From an uncultured Spartobacteria bacterium (GTDB taxonomy: Bacteria; Verrucomicrobiota; Verrucomicrobiia; Chthoniobacterales; UBA6821): a stretch of DNA of 63,586 bases. The position numbers and the translations under genes were made by a program. The DNA lies in contig CAIPWR010000048.1 of the NCBI GenBank assembly GCA_903868795.1, forward strand, positions 1-63,586, in the 5' to 3' direction. Below the pieces are notes generated by a model. It saw only the letters and a program-made list of their open reading frames with translations. It was not told where the DNA came from and made no database searches. Below are positions 46,053 through 57,007 of this stretch, piece by piece (the stretch's first letter is position 1; every line of letters begins with the position of its first letter).

Positions 46053-47591
46053 ATGAAGAAAGCCCCGAAGAATGACAGGCCAGATCCCAAGTCTCTGTTT
46101 CCTTCTGAAGAGAAGTTTGCCGCAGAGGCGGTGACCCATTCTGTGGTGCCTGTCTGGATCGAGTTGGTTGCCGATAGTGAAACCCCGCTTTCCGTTCTCT
46201 CCAAGCTTGGCACCTCGGAGCCCTCCTTTCTTCTGGAATCCGCGGAGCAGAGCGATCTGATCGGACGTTATTCCTTTGTCGGTGCTGGAGCGCGCGCAGT
46301 GATTTCCTCCCGTGGAGAGACGATCACCTTGACCGATCGCAACGGGACACGTTCCTGGACGGCTCCCGATCCTCTGAAGGAGCTCGAGACGCTGATGGCT
46401 GGATATCGGTGTGAGGTTCATCCTGAACTTCCCGGATTTACCGGTGGTGCCGTTGGCTATCTCGGATACGAGGCCGTGCGGAGATTCGAACCCTCAGTGC
46501 CTGCTGCTCCCCTTGATGACTTGGGAGTGCCCGAGATGCTTTTTCTCATTGCTGACACCGTTGTGGTCTTCGATCACAAGGCCAGAAGAATCAAGGTGGT
46601 CGCGTGTGCCTTTCCAAGTGAACTTGGGGTCGAAGAATCGCGTCGCGAGGCAGTGGAACGTATCTCCGCACTGCTTGGCAAACTTTCCCAGCCCCTTGCG
46701 ATGCAACCCTTTCCTGCCGGAGCTGATGCAGAACACTTGCCTATCACGAGTAATGTTACCAGAGAGGCCTTTGAAAAATCGGTAGAGGACTCCAAGGAGT
46801 TTATCCGTGCTGGTGATATCTTTCAGATCGTCCTTTCGCAGCGTTTTGCGATCCCTTACGAAGGAGACCCTCTTCACCTCTACAGGGCACTCCGCTTCGT
46901 GAATCCTTCACCCTACATGTTTTGCCTGCGACTTCCCGGAGGATTTTCTCTCGTGGGTAGCTCCCCTGAAGTTCACGTGAAGGTTACGGATGGAAACGTG
47001 CAAATCCGTCCGATTGCAGGGACACGAAAACGTGGGACCACCCCGGAGGCCGACGAAGCTCTCCGACAGGAACTGCTGGATGATCCAAAGGAACGTGCTG
47101 AGCACCTGATGCTTGTTGATCTTGCCCGAAATGACGTCGGCCGTATTTCCGAATTTGGCAGCGTGACACTTACCGACTTCATGACCGTCGAGCGTTATAG
47201 TCACGTGATGCACATTGTCTCCAATGTGGTCGGAAAACTCTCAGGGGATCATTCGCCGCTTGATGTGCTCCGCGCCACATTCCCAGCGGGAACGGTCAGC
47301 GGATCACCAAAGGTGCGTGCACTCCAGATCATCGCCTCGATGGAACCCACGACCCGCGGTAGTTACGCCGGAGCCGTGGGGTATTACGGATTCAATGGTC
47401 AGCTTGATTCCTGCATCGCGCTAAGAACCGTGCTTTTGAAAAACGGGACAGCCTATGTCCAGGCAGGGGCTGGTATTGTTGCCGATTCCAAACCCGAGGC
47501 CGAATTCGAGGAAACCGTCAACAAGGCAATGGGAGTCGTCAGGGCAGTCGAACTTGCTACAGCGACCCTCTCTAATCCTTCTGAGTCATGA
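46053..47591 (+). CDS. trpE: Anthranilate synthase component I
   Basis: This 512-residue enzyme converts chorismate to anthranilate with ammonia from TrpG. The N-terminal domain retains the tryptophan-binding LLES motif ([18 protein letters not shown]), so feedback inhibition is expected. The C-terminal chorismate-binding domain has [25 protein letters not shown] and VSGSPKVRA. The 4-nt ATGA overlap with trpG supports a coupled complex. Other trp genes are absent from the window. I found no leader peptide or attenuator in the 50 nt upstream. A PabB identity is less likely given the LLES motif and size. Confidence 0.94.
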   Translation: MKKAPKNDRPDPKSLFPSEEKFAAEAVTHSVVPVWIELVADSETPLSVLSKLGTSEPSFLLESAEQSDLIGRYSFVGAGARAVISSRGETITLTDRNGTRSWTAPDPLKELETLMAGYRCEVHPELPGFTGGAVGYLGYEAVRRFEPSVPAAPLDDLGVPEMLFLIADTVVVFDHKARRIKVVACAFPSELGVEESRREAVERISALLGKLSQPLAMQPFPAGADAEHLPITSNVTREAFEKSVEDSKEFIRAGDIFQIVLSQRFAIPYEGDPLHLYRALRFVNPSPYMFCLRLPGGFSLVGSSPEVHVKVTDGNVQIRPIAGTRKRGTTPEADEALRQELLDDPKERAEHLMLVDLARNDVGRISEFGSVTLTDFMTVERYSHVMHIVSNVVGKLSGDHSPLDVLRATFPAGTVSGSPKVRALQIIASMEPTTRGSYAGAVGYYGFNGQLDSCIALRTVLLKNGTAYVQAGAGIVADSKPEAEFEETVNKAMGVVRAVELATATLSNPSES

Positions 47592-48157
47592 TCCTCATCA
47601 TCGATAACTACGATTCCTTTACCTATAATCTCGTCCAGTATTTCGGAGAACTAGGAGCCGATCCTGTTGTTCATCGCAACGACAAGATCAGCATTGAGGA
47701 AATCGTGGAGATGGCTCCAGACAGGATTTGCATCTCCCCGGGTCCCTGCACACCGAAAGAGGCGGGGATCAGTTGTGACGTGATTCGGACTCTTGCGGGA
47801 AAATATCCGATTCTTGGTGTCTGTCTTGGACATCAGTGCATGGGGGATGTCTACGGAGGCGAGGTGGTTCGGGCCGGGCGCTTGATGCATGGCAAGACTT
47901 CACCGATCCTTCATAACTCGCAGGATTTGTTTGCCGGACTACCCAACCCGTTCGAGGCCACCAGATACCACAGTCTGCTTGTGCGCCGGGAGAGCTTTCC
48001 CGACTGTTTGGAGATCACGGCAGAGACTGCCGAAGGAGAAATCATGGGCCTCCGGCATCGGCATCTTCCTCTCTGGGGGGTTCAGTTTCATCCTGAATCG
48101 ATCCTGACAACGCACGGCAAGGAGCTCTTGGCTAATTTCCTGCGTCTCAGAATCTGA
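47588..48157 (+). CDS. trpG: Anthranilate synthase component II (glutamine amidotransferase)
   Basis: This 189-residue class I glutamine amidotransferase has the oxyanion motif SPGPCTP, the nucleophile Cys in [11 protein letters not shown] and the His/Glu pair in GVQFHPESI. It supplies ammonia to TrpE and overlaps its stop by 4 nt. With no separate pabA in the window it might also serve p-aminobenzoate synthesis, as amphibolic TrpG proteins do; that is a possibility only. Confidence 0.95.
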   Translation: MILIIDNYDSFTYNLVQYFGELGADPVVHRNDKISIEEIVEMAPDRICISPGPCTPKEAGISCDVIRTLAGKYPILGVCLGHQCMGDVYGGEVVRAGRLMHGKTSPILHNSQDLFAGLPNPFEATRYHSLLVRRESFPDCLEITAETAEGEIMGLRHRHLPLWGVQFHPESILTTHGKELLANFLRLRI

Positions 48158-48245
48158 GGGACTGCGGGCCCATGGATCTGAAGCGACCTGGTTTGTTGAT
48201 TAATCGTTGCAACTTTTCCCCAGAATAGGCCTATTACACAAATCC

Positions 48246-49508
48246 ATGACACACACTCACGACGGAGACACATCTGAGACTTTCATGGAGAGTCTCCCTG
48301 AGACATCGAATCTTCCCCCGAAACAGAAGCGTACCGGATGGATCTGGTTGGTTATCCTCTTGCTGATGATCGCGGGGGTTGCCTGGCGTCTGACTCATCT
48401 CAAGAAAGATGGTGATTCTCACGGGGGAGGGCATGGTTCCGGATCCTCCTCTCCAATTCCTGTCACGGTGACTGCCGCTACCTCTGAGGACTTTCCCGTC
48501 TATCTGGATGGTCTGGGAACAGTTCAGGCTTACAATTCCGTTCAGGTGAATGCACGTGTCTCCGGATTGATTCAGGAAATCCGATTCCAGGAAGGTCAGG
48601 AGGTGAAGCAGGGGGAGGTCCTCGCGGTGATCGATCCACGAACATTTCAGGCCCAATACGATCAGGCCGTCTCAAAAACCGCCCAGGATATGGCCCAACT
48701 GGAGAGTGCCAAGATCCTGCTTGCCCGTGATCAGGATCTTCTGAACAAGAACGTTCTCGATCATCAAACTTATGACTCTCAGAAGTACTTGGTGGCTCAG
48801 TTACAGGGGAGTGTCCAAGGCGATCAGGCCAATGAAGAGATGCAGAAATCTCAGCTCGACTGGACGCAGGTCACGGCACCGATTTCCGGACGTACCGGAG
48901 TGAAGCAGGTTGATGTTGGCAATCAGGTCACTGGTGGAGGGAATAATGCCAACGCTTCCTCCGCCATCGTCACCATCAATCAGATCCGCCCCATCTATGT
49001 CTCCTTCACCCTTCCTCAGCAGGATCTGGAGATGGTTCGTGGACCATTGCTAGCCCACAAGCCTCTGGAGGTCCGTGCGCTTGATCGCAATAATCGAACC
49101 ATCCTGAGTACTGGCACGCTTAGCGTGATCGACAACCAGATCGACACCACGACTGCCACGGTACGGATGAAAGCTGTTTTTGCCAACGAGGACTATCAGC
49201 TCTGGCCCGGACAGTTCGTGAATGTGCGCCTGCTTGTGAATCGAATCCCCGATGCGGTGGTTATTCCTTCGGAGGCGATCCAGTTAGGGCCGGACGGTTC
49301 GTATGTTTATGTCGTGGGAGCTGACAATAAGGCTGAAATGAGACCAGTGACAGTGGGAGCTGCCGAGGGAGGGATGACCATGGTGAAGGCAGGATTAAAG
49401 ATCGGAGAGGTGGTTGTGACGGATGGACAATACCGCTTGCAGCCCGACTCTCCTGTGACGACCCTCCCACCCAAATCGGGAGATCATCACCCGCTAAAGA
49501 AGTCCTGA
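48246..49508 (+). CDS. RND efflux periplasmic adaptor (MdtA-like)
   Basis: This 420-residue membrane-fusion protein has an N-terminal membrane anchor (about 33-50, WIWLVILLLMIAGVAW), a Gly/Ser/His-rich linker, and then the barrel-sandwich hybrid and hairpin of an HlyD/AcrA-type adaptor (GTVQAYNSVQVNARVSGLIQEI, QEGQEVKQGEVLAVIDPR; second lipoyl half ITAPISGRTG-like at VTAPISGRTGVKQVD). It lacks a lipobox, so it is anchored by the helix. ATG 48246 was chosen; an upstream frame to 48207 lacks family similarity. It is the first gene of an MdtABC-like efflux operon. Confidence 0.92.
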   Translation: MTHTHDGDTSETFMESLPETSNLPPKQKRTGWIWLVILLLMIAGVAWRLTHLKKDGDSHGGGHGSGSSSPIPVTVTAATSEDFPVYLDGLGTVQAYNSVQVNARVSGLIQEIRFQEGQEVKQGEVLAVIDPRTFQAQYDQAVSKTAQDMAQLESAKILLARDQDLLNKNVLDHQTYDSQKYLVAQLQGSVQGDQANEEMQKSQLDWTQVTAPISGRTGVKQVDVGNQVTGGGNNANASSAIVTINQIRPIYVSFTLPQQDLEMVRGPLLAHKPLEVRALDRNNRTILSTGTLSVIDNQIDTTTATVRMKAVFANEDYQLWPGQFVNVRLLVNRIPDAVVIPSEAIQLGPDGSYVYVVGADNKAEMRPVTVGAAEGGMTMVKAGLKIGEVVVTDGQYRLQPDSPVTTLPPKSGDHHPLKKS

Positions 49509-49589
49509 GTCCTGAGCGAGATCCATCTGCTAGAAGGTATTCCCTGCCGTGACTGAAACGATTCACGATTTCAGTTCAGAAGCCTGACC

Positions 49590-52500
49590 ATGAATATTTC
49601 CGAGCCCTTCATTAAGCGCCCGATCGCCACCTCCCTGTTGATGGTGGCCTTGGTGCTTGTCGGAATTCTCGGTTACCGCTCTCTTCCGGTCTCGGCGTTG
49701 CCGACAGTTGATTTCCCCACAATTCAGGTAACCTCGCAGTATCCCGGAGCCGATCCCGAGGTCATGGCCTCGCTAGTGACAGCGCCTCTCGAAAAGCAGT
49801 TTGGTCAGATCAGCGGCCTCTCTTCGATGAATTCGATCAGCTCCTTGGGGACATCGGTCATCACGCTTCAGTTTGTACTCGGCAAGAATATTGATCAGGC
49901 CTCTCAGGATGTTCAGGCGGCAATCAATGCAGCGGGGGGAGTTCTCCCCCAGAACATGCCGAACCCCCCTGTCTATAATAAGGTCAATCCTGCCGATGCA
50001 CCGATCCTTACGTTGGCGATCACGTCAGAGAATCTGCCGCTGGTGAAAGTCAACGACTTCGCTGACTCGGTGTTGGCCCAGAAGCTTAGTGAAATTCCAG
50101 GGGTAGGACTTGTCACCATTCAGGGCAATCAAAAGCCTGCCGTCCGGGTGAAGGTGAACCCAGCGGCACTCGATGCCCAGGGCATCAGTCTGGAAACGGT
50201 TCGGAACACGATCAATCAGGCGAATGCGAATGCCCCTAAGGGAAGCTTCAACGGAACTCATCAGTCGTTCACGATCGGTGCCAACGACCAGATCCTGAGC
50301 GCCGAGGATCTTTCTCCATTGATTCTCGCTTACAACCCCAAGAATAACGCTCCCGTCCGTCTCCAGGATGTCGCAACAATTCAAAACGGTGTGGAGAACT
50401 CATTGATCCAGGCGTGGGTTTCAACGGCGAAGAGGCCTTACCACCAGGCGGTTCTTCTCGATATTCAGCGTCAGCCCGGCGCTAACATCATCGACACCGT
50501 TGACCGAGTGAAAGCGCTTCTTCCCAAGCTCACGGCATCACTCCCTCCGGGAATGCACATTTCGATTTTTTCCGATCGTACCGAGACGATCCGCGCTTCG
50601 GTAAAGGACGTTCAGTTCACCCTGCTCCTCACGGTGGTTCTTGTGGTGCTGGTTCTGCTTCTCTTCCTTCGGAAGATCACCGCCACCTTGATTCCAAGCG
50701 TGGCACTTCCTCTCTCGGTCCTAGGCACCTTCGCCTTCATGTATGTGGCCGGATACAGTCTCGACAACCTGTCCCTCATGGCACTCACGATCTCCACGGG
50801 ATTCGTGGTCGATGATGCCATCGTGATGATTGAGAACATCGTCCGCTATATCGAGATGGGAGAGTCTCCCTTCGAAGCCGCTCTGAAAGGAGCGCGTCAG
50901 ATAGGCTTTACTGTCATTTCACTCAGTATCTCCCTGATTGCGGTCTTCATCCCACTGCTCTTGATGTCGGGGATTGTGGGGCGACTCTTCCGTGAGTTCG
51001 CGATTACCCTGAGCTGCTCCGTGGTGGTCTCCGCCCTTGTTTCCCTCACGCTGACGCCGATGATGTGCTCCCGGATGCTTCGCCGTGAGCATCAATCTGA
51101 GCAACATAAAGAGACTGGAGTATCCGGATTCTTGGAGCATGGGTTCGAACGGCTTCTCTGGCATTATGACCGGACGCTTCTCTGGGTTCTCAGACATCAG
51201 TTCCTGACCCTGATTGTGGCGATCCTGACTTTGGTGGCCACGGCTTGGCTCTTCGTAATCATTCCCAAAGGACTTCTCCCGATCCAAGACACCGGCCTTC
51301 TGATCGGTGTTACTGATGCAGCTCAGGATATCTCGTTCAAACAAATGGCGGATCGTCAGAAAGAACTTTCCGCCGTCATCGCAAATGATCCGGATGTGCT
51401 CAGGGTTGCTGCCTTTGTCGGTACAGGGGTTGTGAATCCGACTCAGAATACAGGGCGCTTTTACATTGTTCTCAAGCCAAGGGAGGAAAGGAGGGCAATT
51501 CAACCGATCATGGAAAGGATTTCCGAAGCAGCTCACAAGGTTCAGGGGATCACCCTCTACCTGCAGCCTTCTCAGGATCTCCAGATCGACACACGTATCA
51601 GTCGAACACAATTTCAGTACCTTCTTGAGGATGTGGATCCTGCAACACTCAGAAAGTGGGTTCCTCTCTTGCTTGAAAAGCTCCGAGCCAGTCCGACTCT
51701 CGAGGATGTTGCAAGTGATCAACAGGATCTGGGATTGCAACTTGAGATCACGATCGACCGCGTAGCCGCATCGCGACTCAATGTTCCCGTACAGGCTATC
51801 GACGACACCCTCTACGATGCTTTTGGACAGCGACAGATTTCCGTGATCTACACGCAACTCAATCAATACCGGATTGTCATGGAGAACGCGGGCAAGTACC
51901 GCAACTCACCTGATGATCTCGGAAAGATTTATGTGAGTTCCACCACGGGAAAGTTGGTTCCGTTGAGCACCTTGGTCTCAGTCAAGACGCGCCCCAGTCC
52001 TCTCCTCATCACTCATCAGGGGCAGTTTCCATCAACCACAATCTCTTTCAACCTTGCTCAGGGGCATTCCCTGGGAGAGGCCGTGAAGGTGATCCAACGA
52101 GCAGAGCATTCCATCGGGATGCCTGACAGTGTCCAGACTCAATTCCTCGGGAGCGTGGCCGAGTTTCGCTCCTCGCTTGCCAGCGAACCTTTGCTGATCC
52201 TCGCCGCGATCATTGTCATCTACATCGTCCTGGGTGTGCTTTATGAAAGCTATATCCATCCGATCACCATCCTTTCCACGCTACCGAGTGCCGGGGTAGG
52301 GGCCCTGCTTGCCTTGTTTTTCTGTCATGAGGAATTTTCACTGGTTGCCCTCATCGGAATCATTCTGCTCATCGGTATTGTGAAGAAGAATGCGATCATG
52401 ATGATCGATTTCACCCTGGATCTACGAAGGCAGAGTGAGGTCACCGCCCGTCAGGCCATTTACCGTGCCTGCCTCCTTCGATTCCGGCCGATCATGATGA

Positions 52501-52745
52501 CGACTGCTGCGGCATTGCTTGGTGCAGTACCTTTGGCTCTTCAGTCGGGCACGGGATCGGAACTTCGCAAGCCCTTGGGTATTGCGATCGTTGGGGGACT
52601 ACTCCTTTCCCAATTCATCACGCTCTACACCACTCCTGTCATCTACCTCTATCTCGACAGACTGGAATGCTGGATTGCAAAGGTGTGGCCCTCTGAGCAC
52701 CGGAATGACCACACGCATGCAGACGACGCCTCGGTAGTCCCATGA
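49590..52745 (+). CDS. RND multidrug efflux permease (MdtB-like)
   Basis: This 1051-residue inner-membrane proton/drug antiporter starts NISEPFIKRPIATSLLM, the usual RND N-terminus. Twelve membrane helices and two large periplasmic loops are expected. The proton-relay Asp pair of TM4 is present (STGFVVDDAIVMIENIVRY), as is the TM10 Lys (IGIVKKNAIMMIDF). It is one of two different permeases in tandem, as in MdtABC, where a heterotrimer of B and C works with one adaptor. No outer-membrane TolC-type gene is in the operon. Confidence 0.94.
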   Translation: MNISEPFIKRPIATSLLMVALVLVGILGYRSLPVSALPTVDFPTIQVTSQYPGADPEVMASLVTAPLEKQFGQISGLSSMNSISSLGTSVITLQFVLGKNIDQASQDVQAAINAAGGVLPQNMPNPPVYNKVNPADAPILTLAITSENLPLVKVNDFADSVLAQKLSEIPGVGLVTIQGNQKPAVRVKVNPAALDAQGISLETVRNTINQANANAPKGSFNGTHQSFTIGANDQILSAEDLSPLILAYNPKNNAPVRLQDVATIQNGVENSLIQAWVSTAKRPYHQAVLLDIQRQPGANIIDTVDRVKALLPKLTASLPPGMHISIFSDRTETIRASVKDVQFTLLLTVVLVVLVLLLFLRKITATLIPSVALPLSVLGTFAFMYVAGYSLDNLSLMALTISTGFVVDDAIVMIENIVRYIEMGESPFEAALKGARQIGFTVISLSISLIAVFIPLLLMSGIVGRLFREFAITLSCSVVVSALVSLTLTPMMCSRMLRREHQSEQHKETGVSGFLEHGFERLLWHYDRTLLWVLRHQFLTLIVAILTLVATAWLFVIIPKGLLPIQDTGLLIGVTDAAQDISFKQMADRQKELSAVIANDPDVLRVAAFVGTGVVNPTQNTGRFYIVLKPREERRAIQPIMERISEAAHKVQGITLYLQPSQDLQIDTRISRTQFQYLLEDVDPATLRKWVPLLLEKLRASPTLEDVASDQQDLGLQLEITIDRVAASRLNVPVQAIDDTLYDAFGQRQISVIYTQLNQYRIVMENAGKYRNSPDDLGKIYVSSTTGKLVPLSTLVSVKTRPSPLLITHQGQFPSTTISFNLAQGHSLGEAVKVIQRAEHSIGMPDSVQTQFLGSVAEFRSSLASEPLLILAAIIVIYIVLGVLYESYIHPITILSTLPSAGVGALLALFFCHEEFSLVALIGIILLIGIVKKNAIMMIDFTLDLRRQSEVTARQAIYRACLLRFRPIMMTTAAALLGAVPLALQSGTGSELRKPLGIAIVGGLLLSQFITLYTTPVIYLYLDRLECWIAKVWPSEHRNDHTHADDASVVP

Positions 52746-55700
52746 ACATCTCGGCTCCCTTCATCGGGCGACCTATCGGGACATTCCTCCTTGCTCTGGG
52801 ACTGCTGTTGCTGGGAACTACCGCTTATTTCTTCCTGCCGATTGCCCCATTGCCGAATGTTGATCTTCCGACAATCAGCGTGAGCGCATCGTTACCGGGC
52901 GTTGATCCCGAGACGGCGGCAACTTCGCTTGCTGCTCCTCTTGAGAAGCGTCTTGGTCAGATTCCGGGTGTGGTCGAGATGACTTCATCAAGCACGATGG
53001 GCGGGACATCGATCACCATCCAGTTTGACATCGACAGGAATATCGATGGAGCCGCGAGGGACGTTCAGGCGGCCATCAATGCAGCATCCCATGACCTTCC
53101 TCCCAACCTTCCCTCTCATCCGACCTATCGTAAGGTGAATGCAGCCGGTGCTCCGGTGATGATTCTGGCGATGACCTCCGATACCGTACCGCTCTCTGAG
53201 GTCTATAATCTGGCCGACGGGGTTGTTTCCCAGCGGTTGAGTCAGGTGCAGGGGGTGAGTCAAGTTCCCCTCTTCGGTGGTGCGAAAACCGCTGTCCGTG
53301 TTCAAGTCGATCCGGCGCGTTTGGCGAGTCTGGGGATGAGTCTGAACGACATGCAGAATTTTCTGACCAATGCCAATCACTATGCCCCATTGGGTGCCAT
53401 AGAAAGTCAGGGGAGGGCCTTCAATATCCGAGTCAACGATCAGCTCATGGATGCATCGGACTACCAGTCGCTGGTCATTGCCCAGACAACCAACGGAATT
53501 CCGATTCCTCTGTCATCAATCGCCAGCGTGGTGAATGGGACAGAGAATATCTTTCAAGGCGGCTGGGTGAATGGAAAACGTGCCGTAATCATGCCTGTCT
53601 TCAAGGATTCCGATGCGAATGTGATCGAGATCGTCTCCCATATTCAGAAAATGCTTCCCCTGCTCAGAAGCTGGCTTCCTCCCGGCGTCCATCTGATTGT
53701 GGTCAGTGACCGAACCCAGACGATCCGCGCCTCGGTGAACGATGTCCAGTTCACGCTTATCCTCACCAGCGCCCTGGTCATATTGGTCATGTTTCTCTTT
53801 CTGCGACGTCTTGGCCCGACCTTTGTTGCCGGCATCACGGTGCCGCTTGCCCTGGCCGGGACGTTCGCCGTCATGTGGTTATGCGACTACAGTCTCGATA
53901 ATCTCTCGTTGATGGCCCTTACCGTTTCCGTTGGGTTCCTCGTCGACGATGCCATCGTCGTTATCGAGAATATCGTGCGATTGATTGAAGGTGGCATGTC
54001 GCCGAGAGAAGCCTCCCTTTTAGGAGCACGCCAGATCGGCTTCACGGTGATCTCCATGAGCCTTTCGCTGATCGCGGTGTTTTTACCCATCCTGATGATG
54101 GGGGGAATCATCGGCAGGCTTTTTCATGAATTTGCAATTACGCTGAGTGCTTCCATCGTCGTCTCAGCCATCATTTCCCTTACGCTAACACCGACACTTT
54201 GCGCCCGATTGCTTCGGACGGGGGATGATGTGCAGGAAGGACGTTTCGGCATATGGCTTGAGTCCCGCTTTGAGCAGTGTTTCCAGCTTTACCGGACAGG
54301 GCTTGATTGGGTCCTCGCACATTCACGCTTCACGCTTCTGTTTTTCCTTCTCAGTGTCATCGGAACGATCGTGCTCTACGGGCTTGTCCCCAAGGGATTG
54401 TTTCCTCAGCAGGATACCGGATTGATGTTCGGGGCTACCGAAGGATCTCAGGATATCTCCTACACTGCGATGGAGAGGAAGCAGAAAGCGGTTGCGAAGA
54501 TTATCTCGGAGGATCCTGCCGTGGGTAGCGTGGCCTCCGTCATCAGTCCGTCAGGCGGCAATGCACTCAACAGTGGCAGAATCTACATTTCCCTGAAGCC
54601 TCTTGATCAGAGGAAAATCGCCGTGGATGGTGTGATCAATCGACTCCGTCCAAAAATGGCCGCGGTTAAGGGGATACGGGTCTACCTGAGTCCGGCACAG
54701 GATCTCCGCATGGGAGGACGACTTTCCAGAGCCCAGTACCAATATGCCCTGAGTTCCGACTCGGTCGGTGCCTTACTCAAGTGGGCACCCCGACTGGTCG
54801 AAAGGTTAAAAACCTATCCCCAACTTGCTGACCTGAATAGCGATCAGCAATTTCAGGGACTTCAGGTGAAGGTCGTGGTGGATCGGACGCTCGCAGGAAG
54901 CCTTGGTATCCAGCCCTCCCAGATCGATTCCGTCCTTAACAATGCCTTCGGACAAAATCAGGTTTCCAACATGTATTCAACGATCAACCAGTTCCATGTG
55001 GTTCTTGTTGCTAACCCGGAGCTTTTGGAAGACCCCAGCTATCTGAATAAAATCTATGTGAAATCCTCCGCTGGAAAGATGCTTCCATTGAGTTCAATCG
55101 CTCACTTTGAACACACGAACATGCCTCTTTCCTTGAATCATCAGGGACAGTTCCCCGTCGTGACCTTTTCCTTCAATCTGATGCCCGGAGTTTCCTTAGG
55201 GGAAGCTGAGCAACTCATCGCTCAGGCGGAGGAGGAGTTGAAAATGCCAGCCACCATTCGGGGAAGTTTTGTCGGGAATGCCCTGCTTTTCCAACAATCG
55301 CAGTCCTCACAGCCGATCCTTATTCTTGCGGCCATCCTGACAGTGTACATCGTCCTGGGAATGCTCTATGAGAGTCTGATCCACCCCCTGACGATCCTCT
55401 CCACCATCCCGACAGCAGGTCTGGGGGCGTTGCTGGCTCTGATCCTGACAGGGATGGAACTGAGTATTGTCGCGATGATCGGCATCATTCTCCTGGTGGG
55501 TATTGTGAAGAAGAACGCGATCATGATGGTTGATTTCGCCATTACGGCACAACGCGAGCGTGGCATAACGCCCCGCAATGCCATTTACGAAGCCTGTCTG
55601 GTTCGTTTCCGACCTATCTTGATGACCAGTGCGGCTGCCATCTGCGGTTCTATTCCTTTGGCGATCGGGATGGGCGTCGGATCGGAGCTCCGTCAACCCC

Positions 55701-55900
55701 TCGGCGTTGCCATCGTCGGCGGTCTCTTGGTCTCCCAGATCCTGACCCTATTCACCACGCCTGTGGTTTATCTGGCGATGGAGCACCTGCGGGAAAGCGG
55801 GAAAAGACGCTGGGAGCGTTTTTCCCAATTTGTGAGGCGAATCGGGTGGTTTGGGCGTTTTGCTAAAAACGGCCCCCAGGCAGATTCTCCAGTTCCCTGA
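52742..55900 (+). CDS. RND multidrug efflux permease (MdtC-like)
   Basis: This second 1052-residue RND permease overlaps the first by an ATGA. It keeps the TM4 Asp pair (SVGFLVDDAIVVIENIVRL) and TM10 Lys (VGIVKKNAIMMVDF). It is clearly homologous to but distinct from the preceding pump, so the pair is not a recent duplication. In E. coli MdtBC, one partner is thought to carry proton flow and the other drug binding; which is which here cannot be told. The last 38 nt overlap the 3' end of the convergent lipB gene. Confidence 0.94.
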   Translation: MNISAPFIGRPIGTFLLALGLLLLGTTAYFFLPIAPLPNVDLPTISVSASLPGVDPETAATSLAAPLEKRLGQIPGVVEMTSSSTMGGTSITIQFDIDRNIDGAARDVQAAINAASHDLPPNLPSHPTYRKVNAAGAPVMILAMTSDTVPLSEVYNLADGVVSQRLSQVQGVSQVPLFGGAKTAVRVQVDPARLASLGMSLNDMQNFLTNANHYAPLGAIESQGRAFNIRVNDQLMDASDYQSLVIAQTTNGIPIPLSSIASVVNGTENIFQGGWVNGKRAVIMPVFKDSDANVIEIVSHIQKMLPLLRSWLPPGVHLIVVSDRTQTIRASVNDVQFTLILTSALVILVMFLFLRRLGPTFVAGITVPLALAGTFAVMWLCDYSLDNLSLMALTVSVGFLVDDAIVVIENIVRLIEGGMSPREASLLGARQIGFTVISMSLSLIAVFLPILMMGGIIGRLFHEFAITLSASIVVSAIISLTLTPTLCARLLRTGDDVQEGRFGIWLESRFEQCFQLYRTGLDWVLAHSRFTLLFFLLSVIGTIVLYGLVPKGLFPQQDTGLMFGATEGSQDISYTAMERKQKAVAKIISEDPAVGSVASVISPSGGNALNSGRIYISLKPLDQRKIAVDGVINRLRPKMAAVKGIRVYLSPAQDLRMGGRLSRAQYQYALSSDSVGALLKWAPRLVERLKTYPQLADLNSDQQFQGLQVKVVVDRTLAGSLGIQPSQIDSVLNNAFGQNQVSNMYSTINQFHVVLVANPELLEDPSYLNKIYVKSSAGKMLPLSSIAHFEHTNMPLSLNHQGQFPVVTFSFNLMPGVSLGEAEQLIAQAEEELKMPATIRGSFVGNALLFQQSQSSQPILILAAILTVYIVLGMLYESLIHPLTILSTIPTAGLGALLALILTGMELSIVAMIGIILLVGIVKKNAIMMVDFAITAQRERGITPRNAIYEACLVRFRPILMTSAAAICGSIPLAIGMGVGSELRQPLGVAIVGGLLVSQILTLFTTPVVYLAMEHLRESGKRRWERFSQFVRRIGWFGRFAKNGPQADSPVP

Positions 55901-56507
55901 GGAAGACTTCAGCTCCAAGATCAGCGACTTCTCGGGTCTCCAGATCCCGACCGCACTCCGCTGAGAGTGAGGTCATGGCGACCCCCGCGATACCGCAGGG
56001 GGTGATCGCGTTGAATCCCGGGAGGTCCCGCGCCACATTGAGTGCAAATCCATGCATCGAGATCCAGCGCCGAACACCGACACCGAGGGAAGTGATCTTG
56101 CGATCCTCCACCCAGACGCCGGTCAGTCCATCTCTGCGGATTCCTGTGACCGAATACTCCGCCATGATCTTGATGATCACCTCTTCAAGAAACCGTAGGT
56201 ATCTGTGAAGATCACGCCCCCGGCAGTTCAGATCCAGGATCGGGTAGCCGACCAACTGACCTGGACCATGGTAGGTGGCCTGCCCGCCTCGGTTCGTCCG
56301 ATGGACGGGGTGGGGGAGGTTCATTTCCTCGCCGAGGCTGGATTCATCACGGGAGCGTCCCATCGTGTAGACGGGATCGTGTTCGAGAAGCAGGAGCGTG
56401 TCGCCTGCCTTTCCGGCCATTTTATCCCGAACCAATGATTCCTGAAGCTCTAGCCCTTCCTCATAACTGATCCGCCCAAGCCAACGGGTCTGGAGATTCG
56501 TACTCAT
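55863..56507 (-). CDS. lipB: Octanoyl-ACP:protein octanoyltransferase
   Basis: This 214-residue enzyme transfers octanoate from acyl carrier protein to lipoyl domains. The family motif RGGQATYHGPGQLVGYPI is present, along with the catalytic Lys region (RKITSLGVGVRRW) and the catalytic Cys in NAITPCGIAG. Length is normal. It starts within the end of ruvC (4-nt overlap) and its 3' end runs 38 nt into the RND permease gene. lipA is not in the window. Confidence 0.95.
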   Translation of the reverse strand: MSTNLQTRWLGRISYEEGLELQESLVRDKMAGKAGDTLLLLEHDPVYTMGRSRDESSLGEEMNLPHPVHRTNRGGQATYHGPGQLVGYPILDLNCRGRDLHRYLRFLEEVIIKIMAEYSVTGIRRDGLTGVWVEDRKITSLGVGVRRWISMHGFALNVARDLPGFNAITPCGIAGVAMTSLSAECGRDLETREVADLGAEVFLRELENLPGGRF

Positions 56508-57007
56508 TTGCCGCGTGTGGCTGTCACCTTAAGAACCGGAGAAGCGATTGTTCGAAGGTGAGTCAGGCCGATGGCAAGGGCATCCGCGGCATCGCTGGGA
56601 GGTGTTTCCGTCAGACCCAGGAGGGCTCGGATCATGAAGGCAACCTGTTCTTTGGCCGCAGCTCCCTTGCCAACCACGGCTTGCTTGACGCGCTTCGGGG
56701 GATATTCATGAACCGAGAGTCCTCTCTGGGCCGCGGCCAGTACAGCGACTCCCCGTGCGGCCCCTAGAATGATCGCCGTGGCATAACTCTGGACGAAAAT
56801 GACTTTTTCAATGGCAAGAGCCGTTGGAGCATGGCGCTCGATCGCACTTCCTAGTGCCTCATGAATCGCAATGAGGCATCCCTCTTGTGAAAGGGAGGGA
56901 TGGTTTTTAATCACGGAGTACTCGAGACAACGCGTTTTCCCCTTGGACTCTTCAAGAATGGCAAATCCAGTTCCACGAAGCGATGGATCGACTGCTAAAA
57001 TGCGCAT
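56504..57007 (-). CDS. ruvC: Holliday-junction resolvase RuvC
   Basis: This 167-residue endonuclease cuts Holliday junctions with RuvAB. The acidic active site is complete: Asp in LAVDPSLRGTGFA, Glu in LAIEKVIFVQS and the C-terminal Asp pair in PPSDAADALAIGLTH. The family basic loop (PPKRVKQAVVGKGAAAKEQV) is present. ruvA and ruvB are not adjacent. The gene is translationally coupled to lipB downstream. Confidence 0.95.
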   Translation of the reverse strand: MRILAVDPSLRGTGFAILEESKGKTRCLEYSVIKNHPSLSQEGCLIAIHEALGSAIERHAPTALAIEKVIFVQSYATAIILGAARGVAVLAAAQRGLSVHEYPPKRVKQAVVGKGAAAKEQVAFMIRALLGLTETPPSDAADALAIGLTHLRTIASPVLKVTATRGK

